64,000 nt of DNA from an uncultured Sphingorhabdus sp. (lineage in GTDB: Bacteria; Pseudomonadota; Alphaproteobacteria; Sphingomonadales; Sphingomonadaceae): NCBI GenBank assembly GCA_947501885.1, contig CANMXN010000001.1, positions 248,001 to 312,000 of the forward strand, in the 5' to 3' direction. A model generated the notes under the pieces. It saw only the letters and a program-made list of their open reading frames with translations, made no database searches and had not been told where the DNA came from. The position numbers and the translations under genes were made by a program. Shown one piece after another: positions 58,338-64,000 of this stretch (position 1 is the stretch's first letter; each line of letters opens with the position of its first letter).

Positions 58338-58742
58338 TTACATATAACGCTGTGCGGTTTCTTGAATAAGCGCAATCATATTGGGTATACCCTGTGTGCG
58401 GTTGGATGATAATTGCGCTGTCAGGTTAAATGGGATAAGTTTTTCTGTGATATTTATCTTACTAATATCACTTGCGGACTTGCCTTGAACGCTAAGCAAA
58501 ACAAGTGCGATAATACCTTTGGTTATGGATGCATTGCTATCAGCTAGAAAGTTTAGGCCACCATCGTCATTTTGTGTCGGATAAACCCATACCGATGCGC
58601 TGCATCCGCGCACCAGTGTCGCATCATTTTTGAGTGCGTCAGGCATTTCGGGTAATTCACGGCCCAAATCGATTAGCAATCGATAACGATCATCCGCATC
58701 AAGAAAGTCATATTCTTCATATATCTCATCTAGCCTATTCAT
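58338..58742 (-). CDS. sufE: SufE-family cysteine desulfurase sulfur acceptor
   Basis: 134 aa. The sulfur-accepting Cys lies in LVRGCSASVWV near 47-48, the diagnostic motif. DRYRLLIDLGRELPEMP precedes it, and RTQGIPNMIALIQ closes the fold. It takes persulfide from SufS for Fe-S cluster assembly; no other suf gene is near. It lies 80 bp beyond the last psp-array gene on the same strand. Confidence 0.9.
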   Translation of the reverse strand: MNRLDEIYEEYDFLDADDRYRLLIDLGRELPEMPDALKNDATLVRGCSASVWVYPTQNDDGGLNFLADSNASITKGIIALVLLSVQGKSASDISKINITEKLIPFNLTAQLSSNRTQGIPNMIALIQETAQRYM

Positions 58743-58822
58743 GGAGGCGCAGCTAGCATTATTAACCTAATGAGTCATCCCAAAATCACGGGAAATAACT
58801 GTCTTGGTAAAACCATACTGCC

Positions 58823-59068
58823 TTAAAGATCAATTCCTGCCGCAATTGCTTCTAATTTGCGCACTCTTTCTTTAAGGTCTGCGACTTCAATGCGCGACAT
58901 GGTCGATGGCTGCGCAGGATTGTTGTCATCTTTTAAGTGCTGCTGCAACTCTTCGCGTTTAAATGCCATCCATTCATTCCAGATTCGCATAGCGCTATAT
59001 GCCAAAATTGTCATGGTCATAAGAGCGAGGCTGGCGATCATAATATAAAATTGACTATCTTGGTTCAT
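58823..59068 (-). CDS. Small membrane/coiled-coil protein, fifth accessory gene of the psp operon
   Basis: 81 aa. One membrane segment (about 8-28), an amphipathic WNEWMAFKREELQQ like that of the 59378-59653 protein, and a C-terminal coiled coil DLKERVRKLEAIAAG that matches the shared tail but lacks the final EIExLR. The ribosome site is AAGGAG, and the gap to the preceding gene is 24 bp. PspB-like in layout (short anchor plus coiled coil). Confidence 0.8.
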   Translation of the reverse strand: MNQDSQFYIMIASLALMTMTILAYSAMRIWNEWMAFKREELQQHLKDDNNPAQPSTMSRIEVADLKERVRKLEAIAAGIDL

Positions 59069-59092
59069 CTCAGCTCCTTCTCCTGATCGGGA

Positions 59093-59359
59093 TTATTTGC
59101 TTCTTAATTGTTCAATTTCTCTGTCTAAATCGATTGCTTTGTTGTTATCAGTGGCAATACGTTCCAATGTTTGGACACGTTGTTTTAATTCTTTTACTTC
59201 CAAAAGCTGTTGCTTATTGTCATGAGAATTCAGTGGTTTTTTATTACCATCTTTATCTTCTATAATACCACTATCCGCCATATATTTATATTTAGCGCGT
59301 AATACGATGGTAATACAGCATGCTATAACTATTGCAGCGACCATTTCGTACGAATTCAT
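59093..59359 (-). CDS. Small membrane/coiled-coil protein, fourth accessory gene of the psp operon
   Basis: 88 aa. Hydrophobic segment 6-20, a short polar stretch, then a coiled coil with LKQRVQTLERIATDNNKA and REIEQLRSK at the end, a clear version of the shared tail. Ribosome site GAGGAA; 18 bp after the preceding gene. I do not recognise a named family beyond PspB-like. Confidence 0.82.
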   Translation of the reverse strand: MNSYEMVAAIVIACCITIVLRAKYKYMADSGIIEDKDGNKKPLNSHDNKQQLLEVKELKQRVQTLERIATDNNKAIDLDREIEQLRSK

Positions 59360-59377
59360 ATTTGTTTCCTCTTTATC

Positions 59378-59653
59378 TTAATTCAGTGGTTCATCACGCA
59401 GATCTTCTATTTCTTCTGCTAGATAGGTTGCTTTGTCGGTTACCAAACGTTCCAAAACTTGAACGCGCTTTTCTAAATAATCTGTTTTTGCGGTATATTG
59501 AGCAGATTTTTCTGCTGTTAATTGGGTTTGCACCTGCAATTGCTCACGCTTATATTGTATCCAAGGTTTTACGAAGACATGCCCTACAACGGCTACAAAT
59601 CCTAGGGATATGCCTAATGTAATAGCCAATATAGGTATTAATATGGGGTCCAT
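59378..59653 (-). CDS. Small membrane/coiled-coil protein, third accessory gene of the psp operon
   Basis: 91 aa. Membrane segment about 4-26, then PWIQYKREQLQVQ (paralogous to the last gene's segment) and a coiled coil with LEKRVQVLERLVTDKATYL and EEIEDLRDE. Ribosome site AAGGAAA; 9 bp after the preceding gene. Confidence 0.84.
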   Translation of the reverse strand: MDPILIPILAITLGISLGFVAVVGHVFVKPWIQYKREQLQVQTQLTAEKSAQYTAKTDYLEKRVQVLERLVTDKATYLAEEIEDLRDEPLN

Positions 59654-59662
59654 GATATTTCC

Positions 59663-60001
59663 TTAATGTTTGTCTATTGTACGCAAAGATTCAATCTCTG
59701 TACTAAGATGACGGGTGTCTTCGACAATGATCTTTTCAACATTGGCAAGCCTGTCTTTGAAAGATCCCAATTCGGCGCGTAATTGTGCATTTTCTTGACT
59801 TAATAATTTCACGCGTTCAACAGCCTCTTGATCTGTCTTGGGGTAAACCGTCTGTCCCCAAGCACCATCCAATGGATAGCCATTTTTGATGCGTAATCGG
59901 GTGGTGTAAACCCATCCTGCTACGCTTGCTGCGCCAATTGCTAATGCTCCAAAAATTATGGCTGGAACATAAGGTAAGATTTCTGCTGCTGCGGGTGTCA
60001 T
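59663..60001 (-). CDS. Small membrane/coiled-coil protein, second accessory gene of the psp operon
   Basis: 112 aa. Membrane segment about 10-32, then LRIKNGYPLDGAWGQ, a motif shared with the 60014-60304 protein, KTDQEAVERVKLLSQENAQL, and the tail RLANVEKIIVEDTRHLSTEI ending ESLR. The two proteins are clear paralogues along their whole length. Ribosome site AGGAAA. Confidence 0.85.
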   Translation of the reverse strand: MTPAAAEILPYVPAIIFGALAIGAASVAGWVYTTRLRIKNGYPLDGAWGQTVYPKTDQEAVERVKLLSQENAQLRAELGSFKDRLANVEKIIVEDTRHLSTEIESLRTIDKH

Positions 60002-60013
60002 TATTTTTTCCTA

Positions 60014-60304
60014 TTATCTTAAATTTTCTATTTCTTCAGAAAGGCGCGTTGATTTATCGGTCGCAATACGTTCCAATACGGCTATTCTTTCTTCTAAATG
60101 GGTTATTTTCCCAGTAAGATTTTCATTTTCATTGCTAAGAAGTTCAATCTTGCGGTTTGCCTCTTGGTCAGAGGGTTTGGTTTTCCCGCCCCATTCATCT
60201 TCTAGGTCATATCCATGCCTTGCTCGCAACCAGTTGTTAATTACCCAACCGCCTGTGGAGATGGCAATAATCGCGATTACAAAAAACGGACTCCCCCAAC
60301 TCAT
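60014..60304 (-). CDS. Small membrane/coiled-coil protein, first accessory gene of the psp operon
   Basis: 96 aa. Membrane segment about 5-24, LRARHGYDLEDEWGG, PSDQEANRKIELLSNENENL and the tail RIAVLERIATDKSTRLSEEI ending ENLR. Strong ribosome site AGGAGGAA; 24 bp after pspC. The tail resembles E. coli PspB (its region around RIQALESIL), so this may be a divergent PspB. Confidence 0.87.
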   Translation of the reverse strand: MSWGSPFFVIAIIAISTGGWVINNWLRARHGYDLEDEWGGKTKPSDQEANRKIELLSNENENLTGKITHLEERIAVLERIATDKSTRLSEEIENLR

Positions 60305-60328
60305 ATATTCCTCCTGTTAAATTCTAAC

Positions 60329-60709
60329 TTATTTTAGGCTATCGATTTCATCTGCCAGCTGTTTATTATTGCTAGTATAATAAATCTCCAGATCGGCCAA
60401 ACGATGATCGATATCACGAAATTGTGATTTTAATTCACGTGTTGTGCGGGCGGGTGATTGCCGCACACCCTGCCAAAATTTTTGTTGTTCACTATTTTCA
60501 TACATATGCAGCGGTTTTTTATCAGCAACCACAGCCGCGACAACATAAGCAATGGGAATTAAGGGACCGCCAACCATGAAAGTTAGCATAACAGCGCCTA
60601 TTCTAATCCATGCAGAATCTATACCAGTATAATCAGCAATTCCTGCGCAAACGCCTTTGATTTTGGCATTTTGTTTATCGAGGTAAAACTTGGTTCTATC
60701 GCTAGGCAT
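60329..60709 (-). CDS. pspC: Phage shock protein C (PspC domain)
   Basis: 126 aa. PspC domain at about 7-70: FYLDKQNAKIKGVCAGIADY, WIRIGAVMLTFMVGGPLIPI, with one membrane segment and VVADKKP after it. In Enterobacteria PspC with PspB senses inner-membrane stress and releases PspF by binding PspA. Unusually, the C-terminus DHRLADLEIYYTSNNKQLAD then EIDSLK has the same pattern as the tails of the accessory proteins. Starts 2 bp after pspB. Confidence 0.92.
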   Translation of the reverse strand: MPSDRTKFYLDKQNAKIKGVCAGIADYTGIDSAWIRIGAVMLTFMVGGPLIPIAYVVAAVVADKKPLHMYENSEQQKFWQGVRQSPARTTRELKSQFRDIDHRLADLEIYYTSNNKQLADEIDSLK

Positions 60710-60711
60710 TT

Positions 60712-61002
60712 TCAGTTTCTCCCTTCGAACTGATCATCATTTTTGGTTAAATATTTGGTACTATTTTCATCACTAAGGCGCCGCGGAGACCATTCGGGAT
60801 TATCCTGAGCTGTTAAGCGTTCAACGGTTTCTAGGCGTTCTTCGAGACGGCGGCCTAATGCATTCATTTCATCAAGTATTCGTTCATCATCATTGGTGAG
60901 CGTCGCTGCTGTTTTCCATTTGGTAACATAATGAAATATCATCCAGGGTAGACCGAGGAAAATTGTGGGAACTACCACGATGGGGACAATGATATCTTCC
61001 AT
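60712..61002 (-). CDS. pspB: Phage shock protein B
   Basis: 96 aa. Membrane segment 5-25 (VPIVVVPTIFLGLPWMIFHY), then the PspB helix with ALGRRLEERLETVERLTAQD and NPEWSPRRL, which aligns with the ...ALESILDAEHPNW region of E. coli PspB. The C-terminal 20 aa are an extra polar tail. Starts 3 bp after pspA. Confidence 0.92.
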   Translation of the reverse strand: MEDIIVPIVVVPTIFLGLPWMIFHYVTKWKTAATLTNDDERILDEMNALGRRLEERLETVERLTAQDNPEWSPRRLSDENSTKYLTKNDDQFEGRN

Positions 61003-61005
61003 ATT

Positions 61006-61683
61006 TTAAACTTCTTTCTTTGTATCTAATGCTTTTTTCATGGCTTCTAATTCTTCATCAATTTCATCAACCGATTCCAAAGCGGCGATTTCATCACCTA
61101 GAGACTGTGGAGCTTCACTGCCCATACCCATGGCATCAGCACGTCCTTCTGTATAATCAACTTCACGTTCCAAAACATCAAAACGAGAGAAAGCTTCTTG
61201 AACTTTATCGCCATTATACATGGTGCGTAATTTCACTCTATTCTCTGCGCTTTCTAGGCGGGTCATCAGACCATTTTGACGGGAACGCGCATCGGCTAGT
61301 TTCTTTTGCAGCATGGCAATATCTTTTTCATTGGCTCTTAAAGCATCGCTTAATACTTTAACCTCTGCACTTAATTGAAAATGCATTTCACTGGCCTTGC
61401 GTTTCTCAACAAGCGCTGCTTTTGCCAAATCTTCACGTCCTTTTGATAGCGCTAATTGCGCTTTCTCAGTCCAATCATTCTGCAAAGCATCCAATTTATC
61501 AATATGCCGCTGTAATTCTTTTTTGTCTGCAATGGTTCTGGCAGCAGAAGCACGAACTTCAACCAATGTTTCTTCCATCTCTAAAATGATCATGCGGATC
61601 ATCTTCATCGGGTCTTCCGATTTGTCGAGCATGTCGGCAAAATTGGCAGCAACTATGTCGCGTGTTCGTGAAAATATACCCAT
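61006..61683 (-). CDS. pspA: Phage shock protein A
   Basis: 225 aa from the ATG at 61683, with GGAG seven bases upstream, giving the canonical MGIFSRTRDIVAANFADMLD and MEETLVEVRASAARTIADKK. The entire protein is helical coiled coil, as expected for this ESCRT-III-like membrane-remodelling factor, which also inhibits PspF. The frame remains open a further 70-80 codons upstream (see the separate entry), so a longer form is possible. Confidence 0.95.
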   Translation of the reverse strand: MGIFSRTRDIVAANFADMLDKSEDPMKMIRMIILEMEETLVEVRASAARTIADKKELQRHIDKLDALQNDWTEKAQLALSKGREDLAKAALVEKRKASEMHFQLSAEVKVLSDALRANEKDIAMLQKKLADARSRQNGLMTRLESAENRVKLRTMYNGDKVQEAFSRFDVLEREVDYTEGRADAMGMGSEAPQSLGDEIAALESVDEIDEELEAMKKALDTKKEV

Positions 61684-61893
61684 AGGGAAACTCCGTTTTG
61701 TTTGTAGGTATTGGCGAGAAGATTCTATTGTTTCATTTCTTGTATAGAGAGCAGCGATCGGAGCCAAGGCTTTTTGAGGTGAGAGGTCCTCATTTGGGGG
61801 AATTGGAGCAAGCTCCGATCGCATCGCTGGGTCGCTTGCTGGAGTTCTGGGAGGATTTCCATTATTTGACCCTGGAGAGAGATTATTGTTCAT
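61684..61893 (-). other. pspA leader: in-frame upstream extension and inverted repeat
   Basis: From ATG 61893 (TAGGA eight bases upstream) 70 codons run without a stop into the pspA start, encoding a Pro/Asn/Ser-rich, disordered-looking segment beginning MNNNLSPGSNNGNPP. The same stretch contains a perfect 11-bp inverted repeat (GCGATCGGAGC 61754-61764, GCTCCGATCGC 61812-61822) with a 47-nt interval. Either a long PspA isoform, a leader peptide, or a structured 5' UTR. Frames on the other strand look like shadows. Confidence 0.5.
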
Positions 61894-61946
61894 TTTATAA
61901 TTCCTATGATGAAACTCCATCATTTATTACTGTTTGGTTATTACTA

Positions 61947-61962
61947 AGCATGAAGTATGCCA
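61947..61962 (-). promoter_or_regulatory. Sigma-54 promoter of the psp operon
   Basis: On the minus strand TGGCATACTTCATGCT matches the -24/-12 consensus TGGCAYRNNNNTTGCW at all but one defined position. It predicts a start near 61936, about 250 nt upstream of pspA. The divergent gene encodes the matching sigma-54 activator. Confidence 0.8.
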
Positions 61963-62023
61963 ATTTTTAAGCTATTGATAAAATTATATATTCTAAAATA
62001 ATAATAATTACAGCATAGTATAT

Positions 62024-62062
62024 ATTGCCAACAATCTGAATTTAATGCTAATGTTTGGCAAT
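62024..62062. promoter_or_regulatory. Inverted repeat overlapping the pspF start
   Basis: ATTGCCAACA (62024-62033) and TGTTTGGCAAT (62052-62062) are reverse complements apart from one extra A, and the right half covers the pspF ATG. It lies 60-115 bp upstream of the sigma-54 promoter, in reach of a PspF upstream activating site; it could also serve autoregulation. Confidence 0.5.
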
Positions 62063-63134
62063 GGAAAGATCGAGTCAATTCATCGGACAATCTACAGCAT
62101 TTCTTGATGCTTTAGACCGTGCTAGTCAAGCTGCTGTATTAGAGCGTCCTGTTTTGGTTGTGGGTGAGCGTGGTACAGGCAAAGAGCTGATAGCGGAACG
62201 TTTGCATCGCCTGAGTTTGCGCTGGGATGGACCGCTAGTAACTATGAATTGTGCAGCTTTGCCAGAAACTCTTATAGAAGCGGAATTATTCGGTCATGAA
62301 GCTGGCGCTTTTACTGGTGCTACCAAAGCACGGGCAGGGCGATTTGAAGAAGCAGATGGCGGTACCTTATTTCTTGATGAATTAGGAACGCTTAGCATGG
62401 GTGCGCAAGAGAGATTGTTGCGCGCCGTTGAATATGGCGAGATAAATCGTATTGGTTCCTCAAATCCAATAACCGTAGATGTGCGTATAGTAGGAGCTAC
62501 TAATGAAAATCTACCTTTAATGGTTGATAATCACAAATTTAGAGCTGATTTGCTCGATCGCCTATCTTTTGAGGTTATCACCTTACCTCCATTGCGCGCG
62601 CGTGAGGGAGATGTTGAGGTTTTGGCGGAACATTTTGGCAGAAGAATGGCGGCCGAACTGAGTTGGGATAGTTGGCCTGGCTTTGATGATATGGCCAAAA
62701 AAGAGCTAGATGAATATGCATGGCCTGGCAATGTAAGGGAATTGCGCAATGTGGTGGAACGGGCTGTATATCGCTCCGGCAATGCGAATGTTGCTATAAA
62801 CCGCGTTGAATTTGATCCTTTTGAATCGATTTGGACACCAAGCGGTGCCAACTCTTCATCGCTGTCAGCGGGCATAGAAAATGATAATAAAGAAGTAGAG
62901 GTTAGGGATGCAACCTCTTTAGAGGTTGATCAACCCATAGAGGTTGAACAAGAACAATATTTGCCATCTATAGAAATTGATGACTTTAGAAAAGCTTCTG
63001 AAAATTATGAAAAAATGATATTAGAAGCGGCTATGGAGAAGCACCGCTATAATCAGAGGCAAACGGCAGCTTCGCTTAACCTAAGTTATGATCAACTTCG
63101 CCATTGCTTAAAAAAATATGATATGTTGGGATAA
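62061..63134 (+). CDS. pspF: Sigma-54-dependent transcriptional activator PspF
   Basis: 357 aa from the ATG at 62061; a TTG two codons earlier is possible. No N-terminal receiver: the AAA+ domain starts at once, as in PspF. Walker A GERGTGKE, GAFTGATK (sigma-54 contact loop), Walker B GGTLFLDELG, and arginine-finger region follow. A Glu/Val-rich linker (about 265-310) precedes a Fis-type helix-turn-helix (RQTAASLNLSYDQLRHCLKK). Divergent from pspA. The linker is longer than in E. coli PspF. Confidence 0.94.
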   Translation: MERSSQFIGQSTAFLDALDRASQAAVLERPVLVVGERGTGKELIAERLHRLSLRWDGPLVTMNCAALPETLIEAELFGHEAGAFTGATKARAGRFEEADGGTLFLDELGTLSMGAQERLLRAVEYGEINRIGSSNPITVDVRIVGATNENLPLMVDNHKFRADLLDRLSFEVITLPPLRAREGDVEVLAEHFGRRMAAELSWDSWPGFDDMAKKELDEYAWPGNVRELRNVVERAVYRSGNANVAINRVEFDPFESIWTPSGANSSSLSAGIENDNKEVEVRDATSLEVDQPIEVEQEQYLPSIEIDDFRKASENYEKMILEAAMEKHRYNQRQTAASLNLSYDQLRHCLKKYDMLG

Positions 63135-63209
63135 TTTTATCATAGGGGCATGACATTTGCCCTACATATAGCTAAAGAGACTTAAATTTAACATGATAGA
63201 GGACGCAGC

Positions 63210-63830
63210 ATGACATTCATTCTTCCCGATTTACCATATGCAAAAGATAGTTTTGGCGATATTATTTCAGCCGAAACATTTGATTATCATCATGGCAAAC
63301 ATCATAATGCCTATGTAGGTAAAACCAATGATTTTGTCGCGGCTGACAGCTCATTATCTGGAGCAAGCCTCTCAAATGTAGTAAGAAAAGCAAAAGAAAC
63401 GGGCAATGCAGGTCTTTTCAACAATAGTGCGCAAATCTGGAATCACAGCTTTTACTGGCTCGGCCTTTCTCCAGAAAAACAAGCGCCTACAGGCAAATTA
63501 AAAGATATGATCGATGAAGCATTTGGTTCTACCGATGGCTTTTTGGAGCAGTTTAAAACCGAAGCCGTTGGCCATTTTGCGAGTGGTTGGGCTTGGCTCA
63601 TTCTCAATAATGGCAAATTGGAAATCACATCATTGCATGATGCCGATACGCCAATCACACATGGTATGACACCGCTGTTAACACTCGATGTTTGGGAACA
63701 TGCCTATTATGTGGATTATCGCAATGCACGTCCAAATTATGTTGATGCTTTGCTCCAAAACAGCATCAATTGGGACTTTGTAGCACAAAATCTTGATGGC
63801 AACGGCGTATCACGCGCAGACCAAGGCTGA
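63210..63830 (+). CDS. sodB: Superoxide dismutase, Fe (or Fe/Mn) type
   Basis: 206 aa. Metal ligands by alignment: His27 in YHHGKHHNAYV, His79 in QIWNHSFYWLG, Asp160 and His164 in LDVWEHAYY. The FYWLGLSP sequence and the overall length favour the iron form. Ribosome site GAGGA; monocistronic with its own terminator. Detoxifies superoxide in the cytoplasm. Confidence 0.95.
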   Translation: MTFILPDLPYAKDSFGDIISAETFDYHHGKHHNAYVGKTNDFVAADSSLSGASLSNVVRKAKETGNAGLFNNSAQIWNHSFYWLGLSPEKQAPTGKLKDMIDEAFGSTDGFLEQFKTEAVGHFASGWAWLILNNGKLEITSLHDADTPITHGMTPLLTLDVWEHAYYVDYRNARPNYVDALLQNSINWDFVAQNLDGNGVSRADQG

Positions 63831-63848
63831 AATTAAGATAAATTATAG

Positions 63849-63884
63849 AGCCTCAAAACCTGAAATATGGTTTTGGGGCTTTTC
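63849..63884 (+). terminator. Rho-independent terminator of sodB
   Basis: 12-bp stem AGCCTCAAAACC/GGTTTTGGGGCT (one wobble pair) with an 8-nt loop, followed by TTTTC, 19 bp after the stop. Confidence 0.85.
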
Positions 63885-63983
63885 TATGTCCGCAATTTTG
63901 TTAAGAAGATATGAGGGCGGAGCCGAAACTGACGGTGGAATAATATTACCGTGAAAATAGGGCCATTAGTAGGGGAGCATATT

Positions 63984-64000
63984 GTGACAAGTGCAACGGT
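63984..64000 (+). CDS. Possible start of a further gene, cut by the window edge
   Basis: A GTG at 63984 is preceded by AGGGGAG (63971-63977) at good spacing and opens a frame reading MTSAT. Only six codons are visible, so the call rests on the ribosome site alone. Confidence 0.3.

Noticed and set aside
61698-61970. 90-codon plus-strand open frame in the psp control region
   Set aside because: Overlaps the sigma-54 promoter and leader on the other strand, has no ribosome site, and looks like a shadow of the pspA upstream extension.

Overview
The window reads as a stretch of chromosome from an AT-rich alphaproteobacterium, most likely a Sphingomonadales-type organism. This is inferred from gene families and gene order, not from any database search. 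Supporting signs are the chvI-chvG-hprK-rapZ-EIIA(Man)-ptsH block, a short hprK with only the kinase domain, a chpT homologue next to chemotaxis genes with CtrA-type sites, an alphaproteobacterial RNase P RNA, DUF481 and NfeD/SPFH genes, and a trigger factor with a lysine/alanine-rich tail. Nearly all of the DNA is housekeeping. I see no insertion sequence, prophage, integrase or CRISPR array.

Layout. 1-6 kb: the edge of a CPA2 cation/proton antiporter, isocitrate dehydrogenase, phosphatidylethanolamine synthesis (psd, pssA) and rmuC. 5.7-11.1 kb (minus strand): ChvG/ChvI envelope two-component system, HPr kinase, RapZ, a mannose-type EIIA, HPr and a SpoU-family methyltransferase, i.e. a regulatory rather than transport PTS. 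11.2-19.7 kb: a small acidic protein, NfeD/SPFH pair, M28 peptidase, guaB, an RsmB-like methyltransferase, a TPR protein, a DUF481 protein and rppH. 19.8-29.7 kb: korA/korB separated by a small membrane-protein gene, a membrane hydrolase-like protein, photolyase, two SDRs, purF, hisI and a lipoprotein. 29.7-34.1 kb: a ParA ATPase and ribbon-helix-helix partner flanked by two SPOR-domain proteins. 34.1-42.8 kb: pyrB with a dihydroorotase-like protein lacking the HxH metal motif, ruvX, a DUF3089 protein, gatCAB and an M48 protease. 42.9-49.9 kb: tRNA-Leu, tig, clpP, clpX, mtgA, rpoH, rluD and a JAMM protease.

50.0-56.1 kb holds chpT-cheA-cheW-cheY-cheB-cheR. A perfect CtrA full site lies before cheA and a half site before cheY, which suggests that this chemosensory cluster belongs to the cell-cycle regulator's regulon. 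No flagellar or receptor gene is present. Next come an AmpD/AmiD-type amidase, rnpB, a J-domain protein and sufE.

58.8-63.1 kb is the most unusual region: a phage-shock operon, pspA-pspB-pspC followed by five more small genes, divergent from pspF and preceded by a near-consensus sigma-54 promoter. Each extra gene encodes one N-terminal membrane segment plus a coiled coil that ends in a motif also present at the C-terminus of PspC and, partly, PspB. The pspA reading frame also stays open for 70 codons upstream of the canonical start, after an ATG with its own Shine-Dalgarno. I read this as an expanded, probably interacting, Psp membrane complex. sodB and the possible start of one more gene close the window.
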